In this document: piece after piece, positions 44,349 to 51,612 of the stretch
Numbering within the stretch: position 1 is the first letter of the stretch
How the letters are laid out: each line of letters begins with the position of its first letter
NCBI RefSeq assembly: GCF_003094615.1
Contig: NZ_QDKO01000009.1
Location: 186,001 to 250,000, forward strand
Origin: Caulobacter radicis
GTDB taxonomy: Bacteria > Pseudomonadota > Alphaproteobacteria > Caulobacterales > Caulobacteraceae
Direction of reading: 5' to 3'
DNA: 64,000 nt
Translations under genes and position numbers: made by a program
The notes under the pieces: model-generated
Told to the model about the DNA's origin: nothing
What the model saw: only the letters and a program-made list of their open reading frames with translations
Databases searched by the model: none

Positions 44349-45368
44349 ATGACCGACAATCCCCTGCAGCGCCTGGACGCCCTCGAGCTGGTCAAGCTCG
44401 GCAAGTCGGCGATCACGGTGGGGGGGCTCGGCGCCGGGATCGTCATCGTCATCGCCGCCCTGCTGGCCGCGCGGCTGGCGGCGGCGGGGCTTCGGCGGCT
44501 GCGGGCTCGGGCGGCCGACAGCGGGCCCTCGCTCTATGTGGTCGAGAAGCTGACGACCTACGGCCTGGTGCTGGTGGGCCTGCTGGCGGGCCTGTCGACC
44601 ATGGGCATCGACCTGACCTCGCTGACGGTGTTCGCCGGCGCGGTGGGCGTCGGGGTGGGCCTTGGCCTGCAAGGGGTGATCAAGGACTTCGCCTCGGGCG
44701 TCAGCCTGGTGTTCGAGCGGCTGGTGGCGGTGGGCGACTTCGTCGAGCTGTCGAACGGCGCGCGCGGGGTGGTGCACGAGATCGGGCCGCGCGCCACGCG
44801 CATCCGCACCAACGACGCCACGGACGTCATTGTCCCCAACTCGGTGCTGGTCAACGACCAGGTGATCAACTGGACCCTGCGGGGCACCACTCGCCGCATC
44901 CGCGTGCCCTTCGTCACCGCCTTCGGGGTCGACAAGGAACTGGTCCGCGAGGCGGTGCTGAGGGCCGCCCGCAGCGTGCCCTTCACCAGCGCCGACGACG
45001 CCGTGCGCCGCACCCAGGTGTGGCTGGTCGGCTATGGCGAGCACGCCCTGAAGTTCGAGCTGATCGTCTGGCCGACGGTCGAGGCCGTGCGCCGTCCGGC
45101 GGCGATCTTCGCGGCCTATACCTGGGCCATCGACGACGCCTTGCGCGAGGCCGGGATCGAGATCCCCTATCCGCAGCGCGACGTGCGCCTGCGCGGCCTG
45201 TTCGGCGAAGAGGGCGAGGACGCCCGCGCCGCCCTGCGCCTGGAGCCGAAGGCGGCGCGGAAAGGGCGCGGCAAGGCCGGACCCCACGTCTCGCAGAACG
45301 ACGCCGCCGACGAGCTGGGCCGCGAGGATCCGGACGACGCGCCGCCGCCGAGGCCGGCGCAGGGCTGA
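44349..45368 (+). CDS. MscS-type mechanosensitive channel
   Basis: Inner-membrane channel of 339 residues that releases solutes on hypo-osmotic stress. Three TM segments are visible (about 25-45, 65-90, 95-120); the pore helix GAVGVGVGLGLQGVIKDFAS is followed by the beta domain (VGDFVELSNGARGVVHEIGP, then RIRTNDATDVIVPNS) and an acidic/proline C-terminal tail. The length is typical of a small MscS. No clear ribosome site precedes the ATG. It is flanked by palindromes on both sides. Confidence 0.93.
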   Translation: MTDNPLQRLDALELVKLGKSAITVGGLGAGIVIVIAALLAARLAAAGLRRLRARAADSGPSLYVVEKLTTYGLVLVGLLAGLSTMGIDLTSLTVFAGAVGVGVGLGLQGVIKDFASGVSLVFERLVAVGDFVELSNGARGVVHEIGPRATRIRTNDATDVIVPNSVLVNDQVINWTLRGTTRRIRVPFVTAFGVDKELVREAVLRAARSVPFTSADDAVRRTQVWLVGYGEHALKFELIVWPTVEAVRRPAAIFAAYTWAIDDALREAGIEIPYPQRDVRLRGLFGEEGEDARAALRLEPKAARKGRGKAGPHVSQNDAADELGREDPDDAPPPRPAQG

Positions 45369-45377
45369 GCCTATCCT

Positions 45378-45513
45378 CCCGTCATTCCCGCCCTTGTGGC
45401 GGGAACCCCTGGTTCCGCTGACACGTGAGATGCAAGCGGCGTGCTCAGCACGCCGCCCCTCTCGCCCTTGCGGCTGACAGAGGGGTTCCCGCCACAAGGG
45501 CGGGAATGACGGG
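45378..45513. repeat. Intergenic palindromic element, family A, copy 2
   Basis: A second 136-bp copy with the same arms and central gcggcgtgctcagcacgccg hairpin as 28983-29118, differing at a few bases (for example ggttccg for tttccg). The equal length and high identity suggest recent spread or selection on both. Confidence 0.85.
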
Positions 45514-45616
45514 AGACTAGAGAAGGAGGGAGGGCGCCGTAGCGCCACCCTTGACCCCCTCGCCCCCGCGCCGCAGTCTTCTCGCAACTGCGAAATAAGC
45601 ACTAGGGAAGACGCGC

Positions 45617-46666
45617 ATGAAGACCGCCCGAGGCTTCTTCAAACCCCTGGCCATCGGCGCGCCGGCGCCGTGGCGCGAGCTGCCCGCCCGCGTCGAGCGG
45701 ATGATCCACTTCGTGCCGCCGCACCTGGACAAGGTGCGGGCCAAGGTCGGAGAGATCGCCCCGACCGTCGACGTGATCCTGGCCAATCTGGAGGACGCCA
45801 TCCCCGCCGACGCCAAGGGCGCGGCCCTGGCCGGGACGATCGCGATGTCGCGCGAGGTCGACTTCAGGGCCCTGGGCGTGGGGCTGTGGGTGAGGATCAA
45901 CTGCTTGAACTCGCCCTGGCACCTCGACGAGGTGGCGACCCTGGTCGAGAAGGCCGGCGACAGGATCGACGTCATCATGGTCCCCAAGGTCGAGGGGCCG
46001 TGGGACATCTTCTATATCGACCAGCTGCTGGCCTCGCTGGAGGCCAAGCACGGGGTGACCCGGCCGATCCTGCTGCACGCCATCCTGGAGACGGCCGAGG
46101 GGGTGATGAACGTCGAGCAGATCGCCGGCGCCAGCCCGCGCATGCAGGGCATTTCGCTGGGGCCGGCCGACCTGGCCGCCAGCCGGGCGATGAAGACGAC
46201 GCGGGTCGGCGGCGGCCATCCGGGCTATCGGGTGATCGAAGATCCGCATACGGACGGATCACCTCGCGCCTCGGTCCAGCAGGACCTCTGGCACTACACC
46301 TTCGCCAAGATGGTCGACGCCTGCGCCGCCCACGGCATCAAGCCGTTCTACGGCCCGTTCGGGGCCATCGACGACCCGGTCGCCTGCGAGCAGCAGTTCC
46401 GCAACGCCTTCCTGATGGGCTGCGCCGGGGCCTGGAGCCTGCACCCCAGCCAGATCGCCATCGCCAAGACGGTGTTCAGCCCCGATCCCGCCGAGGTAGC
46501 CTTCGCGAAGAGGATCCTCGAGGCCATGCCCGACGGCTCGGGCGTGGCGATGATCGACGGCAAGATGCAGGACGACGCCACCTGGAAGCAGGCCAAGGTG
46601 ATGGTCGACTGCGCCCGCCAGATCGCCGCCAAGGACGCCGAATACGCGGCGCTCTACGGGTTCTGA
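45617..46666 (+). CDS. HpcH/CitE-type CoA-ester lyase (malyl-CoA lyase-like)
   Basis: Enzyme of 349 residues in the HpcH/HpaI aldolase and citrate lyase beta family, cleaving or forming CoA thioesters such as malyl-CoA. Visible motifs are [12 protein letters not shown] near the start, ANLEDAIP with the metal-binding acid, [10 protein letters not shown] with the substrate Arg, [16 protein letters not shown] with the catalytic Glu, and LGPADLA. The sequence is close to the alphaproteobacterial malyl/methylmalyl-CoA lyase type, but specificity cannot be read here. AGGGAAG precedes the ATG. It is a single gene. Confidence 0.9.
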   Translation: MKTARGFFKPLAIGAPAPWRELPARVERMIHFVPPHLDKVRAKVGEIAPTVDVILANLEDAIPADAKGAALAGTIAMSREVDFRALGVGLWVRINCLNSPWHLDEVATLVEKAGDRIDVIMVPKVEGPWDIFYIDQLLASLEAKHGVTRPILLHAILETAEGVMNVEQIAGASPRMQGISLGPADLAASRAMKTTRVGGGHPGYRVIEDPHTDGSPRASVQQDLWHYTFAKMVDACAAHGIKPFYGPFGAIDDPVACEQQFRNAFLMGCAGAWSLHPSQIAIAKTVFSPDPAEVAFAKRILEAMPDGSGVAMIDGKMQDDATWKQAKVMVDCARQIAAKDAEYAALYGF

Positions 46667-46771
46667 GGCGCCGTCCCAAGTCCACCACCACGTGATGGTC
46701 GGCCAGGGGGCCGCGCGTTGTTCGCCGGCGGCGCCTTGGCTAGGATACGACGGGTCGGGCGGGAGCGAACA

Positions 46772-47293
46772 ATGGCCAAACCAGTGGATGTCGGCGTGGA
46801 CACGCGCCTTAGGCCTCGAACCATCAAGGCGTCACGCTTCAAGGCGTTGCTGCAATTGGCGATAACCCTCGTCTTCGTCGCGGTGGCCGCGCTGGTCGTC
46901 TGGGTCGATCCGGTCGGCCTGATAGGCTTGGTGGGCTGGCTCATGCTGCTATTCTTTGGGCTGGCCGCCGCGTTACCGATCTTGTTGTTGGTGCGTCGTC
47001 GCTCCCTGGAATTGGACGCCGATGGCTTCACGCTCCGGGGCGGCTCGATCCGCTTTCCCAGGAAGGTGCTCTGGCGCGACATCGAGCCGTTGTTCGTCTA
47101 TCGCCTGCCCGAGAGGGGCGGAAAGATGATCGGCTACAGGTTCTTGCCCGCCGCAAGGAAGGAACTGGGGCTGGAACGGGCGGCGGATGGTCTCGAGGTT
47201 GACGAGGCCATGCTCGATGAATGGACCCGTTCACCGGAAAAGATGGTCGAGGACCTGAACGCCTACCGACGCTGGGCGCTCGGGACCGCCTAA
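46772..47293 (+). CDS. Two-helix membrane protein, STM3941-like
   Basis: Protein of 173 residues with two TM helices (about 28-48 and 50-75, LQLAITLVFVAVAALVVW and GWLMLLFFGLAAALPILLL) followed by a cytosolic domain of about 95 residues with LELDADGFTLRGG and RKVLWRDIEPLFVY. That pattern is like STM3941-type proteins of unknown role. GGGAG precedes the ATG. There is no operon partner. Confidence 0.78.
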   Translation: MAKPVDVGVDTRLRPRTIKASRFKALLQLAITLVFVAVAALVVWVDPVGLIGLVGWLMLLFFGLAAALPILLLVRRRSLELDADGFTLRGGSIRFPRKVLWRDIEPLFVYRLPERGGKMIGYRFLPAARKELGLERAADGLEVDEAMLDEWTRSPEKMVEDLNAYRRWALGTA

Positions 47294-47371
47294 CCACCCT
47301 TGGCCGACGCCAAGTCGATCCGCTTGGGCGCGTGCTGCACGGGTTTCGAGTCCGAGCGCTTTCCTTCCGCT

Positions 47372-47404
47372 CGTCATTTCCGTCCTTGTGGCGGGAATGA
47401 CGGG
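47372..47404. repeat. Family A deletion remnant
   Basis: The left arm of the 136-bp family A element (cgtcatttccgtccttgtgg) runs through gcgggaa straight into the terminal tgacggg of the right arm. This is exactly what a deletion between the two gcgggaa words inside the full element would leave. Confidence 0.7.
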
Positions 47405-47438
47405 AAGAAGATGGAAAGGCGAGTTGCGCGCGCAGGGG

Positions 47439-47468
47439 TTGACACCCGCTTTTGCTCAAAGTTAGCAT
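47439..47468 (+). promoter_or_regulatory. Promoter of the nadM-nadV unit
   Basis: A perfect TTGACA (47439-47444) and TAGCAT (47463-47468) are spaced by 18 bases, with the adjacent attagcataac fitting the Caulobacter housekeeping -10 style. An imperfect dyad TTGCT-N7-AGCAT covers the -10 and could be an operator. Confidence 0.6.
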
Positions 47469-47519
47469 AACCCATGTCGTCGGATAGACCGGCGGCGGAC
47501 ATCGGCGTGAGGGAGTCTC

Positions 47520-48557
47520 ATGCGCTTCGACTATCTCGTCCTGATCGGACGCTTCCAGCCGTTCCACAACGGCCACGCTTCAGTGCTGAAGCATGCCTTG
47601 CGTCTGGCGCGCAAGGTGATCGTCCTGACCGGCAGCGCCGGTCAGCCCCGCACCATCCGCAATCCCTTCAACGCCGCCGAGCGCGCCGTGATGATCCGCG
47701 CCGCCGCCCGCGAGGACGCCGCCCGGCTGATCGTCGCGCCGCTGCGCGACCGCCTCTATGGCGAGACGCTGTGGGTCGGCGACGTGCAGCGCATCGTCGC
47801 CGAGGCCGTGGCCCGGGACGGCGCGGGCGAGGGCGCGACCATCGGCCTGATCGGCCGTAACAAGGACGACGCCACCGCCGCCTATCTCGCCGCCTTTCCG
47901 CAGTGGGAACTGGTCGATGTGCAGCACGCCGAGGTGCTGTCGGCCACCGAACTGCGCGACTGGCTGTTCACCGGCGAGCCGGGGGCCTTGCGCCTGGTCG
48001 AGGCCAATGTGCCGGGGCCGGTGTACGAGATGCTGGGCGCCTTCCGCGACGGCTCGCCCGCCTACGCCCAGCTGGCCCGCGAGCACGCCTTCATCAAGAC
48101 CTATCGCCAGGCCTGGGCGGCCGCGCCCTATGCCCCGACCTTCGTCACCGCCGACGCGGTGGTCGTCCATTCCGGCCACGTGCTGCTGGTGCGCCGCCGG
48201 GCCGAGCCGGGCAGGGGGCTGTGGGCGCTGCCCGGCGGTTTCGTGAACCAGGGCGAGACCGTGCAGGAGGCGGCGATCCGCGAGTTGCAGGAAGAGACCC
48301 GCGCCAAGATCCCGCCGGCCGTGCTGCGCGGCTCGATCAAGGCCAGCCGGGTCTTCGACCATCCCGATCGCTCGCTGCGCGGGCGCACCATCACCCACGC
48401 CTTCCATTTCGACTTCCCCGCCGGCCCGCTGCCGCGCGTGAAGGGCGCCGACGACGCCGAGCAGGCGCGCTGGGTCCCGATCAGCGAGGCGCTGCTGATG
48501 GAGGAGCAGTTCTTCGAGGACCACTTCCACATCCTCGAGCACTTCGTCGGCGCCTGA
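47520..48557 (+). CDS. nadM: Bifunctional NMN adenylyltransferase / Nudix hydrolase
   Basis: Cytoplasmic enzyme of 345 residues. The N-terminal domain (about 1-175) is a NadM-type nucleotidyltransferase with GRFQPFHNGH and a GLIGRNKDD/LSATELRDWL region, making NAD from NMN and ATP. The C-terminal Nudix domain (about 200-340) has the box GGFVNQGETVQEAAIRELQE followed by ETRA. The box keeps the metal-binding RExxEE acids, but the usual glycine after EEx is arginine. In relatives the Nudix half hydrolyses ADP-ribose. GAGGGAG lies four bases before the ATG. NadV follows 63 bases later in the same direction, giving a two-step salvage unit. Confidence 0.93.
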   Translation: MRFDYLVLIGRFQPFHNGHASVLKHALRLARKVIVLTGSAGQPRTIRNPFNAAERAVMIRAAAREDAARLIVAPLRDRLYGETLWVGDVQRIVAEAVARDGAGEGATIGLIGRNKDDATAAYLAAFPQWELVDVQHAEVLSATELRDWLFTGEPGALRLVEANVPGPVYEMLGAFRDGSPAYAQLAREHAFIKTYRQAWAAAPYAPTFVTADAVVVHSGHVLLVRRRAEPGRGLWALPGGFVNQGETVQEAAIRELQEETRAKIPPAVLRGSIKASRVFDHPDRSLRGRTITHAFHFDFPAGPLPRVKGADDAEQARWVPISEALLMEEQFFEDHFHILEHFVGA

Positions 48558-48620
48558 CGCCGTTCAAACCCATCCGACCCGAAAGACGGGACGGTGACCC
48601 CGCGGCAAGGAGCTTCCGCG

Positions 48621-50015
48621 ATGTTCGACAACCTGATCCTCGACACCGACAGCTACAAGGCCAGCCACTGGCTGCAATACCCGCCCGCCACGACCGGCGC
48701 GTTCTTCTACGTGGAGAGCCGGGGCGGGCGCTACGACCGCACGGTCTTCTTCGGTCTGCAGGCGATCCTGAAGACGGCGCTGGCCAGGCCCGTCACCCAC
48801 GCCATGGTCGACGAGGCGGCGGAGCTTCTGGCCGCGCACGGCGAGCCGTTCAACGAGGCCGGCTGGCGGCGGATCGTCGACGTGCACGGCGGCCGCCTGC
48901 CGGTGCGCATCCGCGCCGTGCCGGAGGGGACGGTGGTTCCCACGCACCAGGCGTTGATGACCATCGAGAACACCGATCCGGAGTGCTTCTGGCTGCCGTC
49001 CTACCTTGAGACCCTGCTGCTGCGGGTCTGGTATCCGGTGACCGTCGCCACCACCAGCTGGGGCGTCAAGCAGACCCTCCGCGCGGCGTTGGAGAAGACC
49101 TGCGACGACCCCGGCGGCCAGTTGCCGTTCAAGCTGCACGACTTCGGGGCGCGGGGCGTCTCCAGCAAGGAGAGCGCGGCGATCGGCGGGCTGGCCCACC
49201 TCGTCAACTTCCTGGGCAGCGACACCCTGGCGGCCGTGCAGGCGGGCCGGGCCTGGTACAACGAGCCGATGGCGGCTTTCTCGATCCCGGCGGCCGAGCA
49301 CAGCACCATCACCAGCTGGGGCCGCGATCGCGAGGCCGACGCCTATCGCAACATGCTGACGAGCTTCGGCAAGCCGGGCGGCCTGTTCTCGGTGGTGTCC
49401 GACAGCTACGACCTGTTCGATGCGGTCAGCCGCATCTGGGGCCAGGAGCTGCGGGACGAGGTGATCGCCAGCGGCGCGACCCTGGTGGTGCGCCCCGACT
49501 CCGGCGAGCCGGTCGAGATCGTCGCCGAGACCCTGAGGCGCCTCGACGAAGCCTTCGGCAGCACGGTCAACGCCAAGGGCTACAAGGTGCTAAGCCACGT
49601 GCGGGTGATCCAGGGCGACGGGGTCAATCCTGTCAGCATCGCCGCGATCCTGGAGCGGGTGATCGCCGACGGCTTTTCCGCCGAGAACCTAGCCTTCGGC
49701 ATGGGCGGGGGTCTGTTGCAGCAGCTCGACCGCGACACCCAGCGCTTTGCGTTGAAGTGCTCGGCGGCCAAGGTCGACGGCGCCTGGATCGACGTCAGCA
49801 AGAACCCGGTCACCGATCCGGGCAAGCGCTCCAAGGCCGGACGGCTGATGCTTCAGAAGAACGCCGTCGGCGAGTATCGCACGGTGGCGGTCGGCGAGGG
49901 CGAGGTCGCGCCGCGGGGCTGGGCCGACGCCATGGTCACGGTGTGGGAGGACGGCATGCTGCTGGTCGACCACACGCTGGCCGACGTGCGGGCGCGTAGC
50001 GAAGCGAGGGGGTGA
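48621..50015 (+). CDS. nadV: Nicotinamide phosphoribosyltransferase
   Basis: Enzyme of 464 residues of the NadV/NAMPT type, making NMN from nicotinamide and PRPP. The sequence opens with NLILDTDSYKASHWLQYPP and contains FFYVESRGG, FKLHDFGARGVSS, PAAEHSTI, the catalytic-loop DSYDLFDA, VVRPDSGEPVE, GMGGGLLQQLDRD, all typical of NAMPT rather than nicotinate PRTase. AAGGAG precedes ATG 48621; a start nine codons earlier lacks one. Together with NadM it converts nicotinamide to NAD without deamidation. It is followed by a palindrome that may end the transcript. Confidence 0.94.
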   Translation: MFDNLILDTDSYKASHWLQYPPATTGAFFYVESRGGRYDRTVFFGLQAILKTALARPVTHAMVDEAAELLAAHGEPFNEAGWRRIVDVHGGRLPVRIRAVPEGTVVPTHQALMTIENTDPECFWLPSYLETLLLRVWYPVTVATTSWGVKQTLRAALEKTCDDPGGQLPFKLHDFGARGVSSKESAAIGGLAHLVNFLGSDTLAAVQAGRAWYNEPMAAFSIPAAEHSTITSWGRDREADAYRNMLTSFGKPGGLFSVVSDSYDLFDAVSRIWGQELRDEVIASGATLVVRPDSGEPVEIVAETLRRLDEAFGSTVNAKGYKVLSHVRVIQGDGVNPVSIAAILERVIADGFSAENLAFGMGGGLLQQLDRDTQRFALKCSAAKVDGAWIDVSKNPVTDPGKRSKAGRLMLQKNAVGEYRTVAVGEGEVAPRGWADAMVTVWEDGMLLVDHTLADVRARSEARG

Positions 50016-50016
50016 C

Positions 50017-50131
50017 CCCTCTCCCGTAAAATCCCCGCGAAAGCGGGGACCCAGGTGTTTTCTGAAACGCGCCGTGCTCGACGATAAAAAGCCTGGGCCC
50101 CCGCTTTCGCGGGGGTTTTACGGGAGAGGGG
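50017..50131. repeat. Intergenic palindromic element, family B, copy 1
   Basis: A 115-bp near-perfect inverted repeat (arms cccctctcccgtaaaatccc / gggttttacgggagagggg, with gcgaaagcggg / ccgctttcgcg inside) and an asymmetric centre (gtgttttctgaaacgcgc). It lies between nadV and the convergent DJ-1 gene. A second, more worn copy lies at 51496-51606. Confidence 0.85.
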
Positions 50132-50140
50132 ATGAGCCTC

Positions 50141-50827
50141 CTAGGCCTTGGCCGCCAGCCGCTTGACCAGGGCGTGGGCGACCGCGTCGCTGCTGGCGGG
50201 GTTCTGGCCGGTGATCAGGGCGCCGTCCTCGACGACGTAGGGCGCCCAGTCCGGGCCCTTTTCGTAGAGGCCGCCGTTCTCCTTCAGCATGTCCTCGACC
50301 AGGAACGGCACGATGTCGGTCAGCTCGACCGCGTCCTCCTCGCCATTGGTGAAGCCGGTGACCTTGCGGCCGGCCACCAGCGGTCGGCCGTCGGCGCCCT
50401 TGACGTGACGCAGGGCGCCAGGCGCGTGGCAGACCAGGGCTTGGGGCTTGCCGGCGCGGTCGAAGGCCTCAAGCAGGGCGACGGAGACCGGCGATTCCGC
50501 CAGGTCCCACAGCGGTCCGTGACCGCCGGGATAGAACACCGCGTCGAAGTCGGCGGCGTTCAACTCGGCGAGCGGCGTGGTCTGGGCCAGGGCCGCCAGC
50601 GCGGCCTCGTCGGCCTGGAAGCGGCGGGTCATGTCGGTCTGGAAGTCGGGCAGATCGCTCTTGGGATCGAGCGGCGGCTGGCCGCCCTTGGGCGAGGCCA
50701 AGACCAGCTGCGCGCCGGCGTCCTTGAACACGTAATAGGGCGCGGCCAGCTCCTCGAGCCAGAAGCCGGTCTTCTTGCCGGTGTCGCCGAGGGTGTCGTG
50801 CGAGGTCAGGACGATGAGGATTTTCAT
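50141..50827 (-). CDS. DJ-1/PfpI family protein (Hsp31-like)
   Basis: Cytoplasmic protein of 228 residues in the type 1 glutamine amidotransferase-like superfamily. The nucleophile Cys is in ALVCHAPGAL, the acid region in FYPGGHGPLWDL, and SHDTLGDTGKKTGFWLEEL opens the fold as in Hsp31/glyoxalase III-type members. Likely roles are deglycase, glyoxalase or chaperone activity; which one is not clear. AAAGAG precedes the ATG. It converges on nadV across a family B palindrome. Confidence 0.92.
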   Translation of the reverse strand: MKILIVLTSHDTLGDTGKKTGFWLEELAAPYYVFKDAGAQLVLASPKGGQPPLDPKSDLPDFQTDMTRRFQADEAALAALAQTTPLAELNAADFDAVFYPGGHGPLWDLAESPVSVALLEAFDRAGKPQALVCHAPGALRHVKGADGRPLVAGRKVTGFTNGEEDAVELTDIVPFLVEDMLKENGGLYEKGPDWAPYVVEDGALITGQNPASSDAVAHALVKRLAAKA

Positions 50828-50947
50828 GGCGGGCTCTTTGCTGTGAAGATCGGGCGGGCGAGGGTGGCGCGCGGGACGTCGATCCATTCGGCATATGGGG
50901 TGGCTGGACGCGGCCGCCATCGCGGGACCGGCGGGCAGGGGGTAAGA

Positions 50948-51103
50948 ATGGCGAGACCCGCGGTGTTCATCGCGCTGGCCTGCGCGATGATCGGCGGCCT
51001 GGGCCTTGCGGCGCTCGCGGCGATGGCCGTGCTGCGCCTGACCCGCGGCCCGCCGCCCAAGCCGCACGAGGCGATGCGCCCAGCCAATCTGGATCGCGTC
51101 TAG
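50948..51103 (+). CDS. Small single-helix membrane protein
   Basis: 51 residues: one TM helix (about 5-29, FIALACAMIGGLGLAALAAM) followed by a short cytosolic tail rich in Pro and Arg. GGGGG lies five bases before the ATG. No family recognised. It shares direction with the small lipoprotein 35 bases downstream, so the two may be co-expressed. Confidence 0.55.
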   Translation: MARPAVFIALACAMIGGLGLAALAAMAVLRLTRGPPPKPHEAMRPANLDRV

Positions 51104-51138
51104 GCGCCCTGGCAGGGTGGGATCAACGGGAGCTGCCG

Positions 51139-51453
51139 ATGAAGAAGATCGTTCTGCTGGCGCTTTTCGGCCTGACGGCCTGCGACCAGGCTTCCAACCG
51201 CTTCGAGGTGCGTGTCGCCGGGGGCGAGGCGAACGGCGCCGAACTGCGGCTGTGCGGCGAACGGATCCCGCTCGCCCGATCCGGCGATCGCTTCAGCGGC
51301 GTCCAGTCCGCCAAGTGCGAGGGAGCGGGCGAGATTCTGGTGTCGTTCAGTGGAGGAAAGGCCGCGTCGTGCGGCATCGGCTACGTCACGCCGGGCCTGG
51401 AGCAGGCCTTCGGCTTTGTCGTCCGTGACGGCGCTTGCGAGGCTGTGGGCTAG
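51139..51453 (+). CDS. Small lipoprotein
   Basis: 104-residue precursor with a lipobox LTAC and acylated Cys15 (MKKIVLLALFGLTAC). The mature part has four further cysteines that could form disulfides and no family I recognise. GGGAG sits six bases before the ATG. It follows the small membrane protein and ends near the second family B palindrome. Confidence 0.72.
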   Translation: MKKIVLLALFGLTACDQASNRFEVRVAGGEANGAELRLCGERIPLARSGDRFSGVQSAKCEGAGEILVSFSGGKAASCGIGYVTPGLEQAFGFVVRDGACEAVG

Positions 51454-51495
51454 ATTGCTCGCCTGAACCTGGGAGCGAAGCGACGCATATCCCAT

Positions 51496-51606
51496 CCGTA
51501 AAATCCCCGCGAAAGCGGGGACCCAGGTGTTTTCTGAAACGCGCAGGGCTCGACGATAAAAGGCCTGGGCCCCCGCTTTCGCGGGGGGGGGGACGGTTTT
51601 AGGGGG
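51496..51606. repeat. Intergenic palindromic element, family B, copy 2
   Basis: The left arm and centre match 50017-50131 almost base for base (ccgtaaaatccccgcgaaag onward). The right arm is eroded: the run after tttcgcggggg has expanded G and lost ttttacggg. It lies beside the argJ stop, so it could act at the 3' end of the argJ message. Confidence 0.8.
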
Positions 51607-51612
51607 AGATCC

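Noticed and set aside
50017-51606. Possible CRISPR or direct-repeat array
   Set aside because: The repeats are long palindromes, only two copies apart from each other by genes, with no regular spacers or cas genes.
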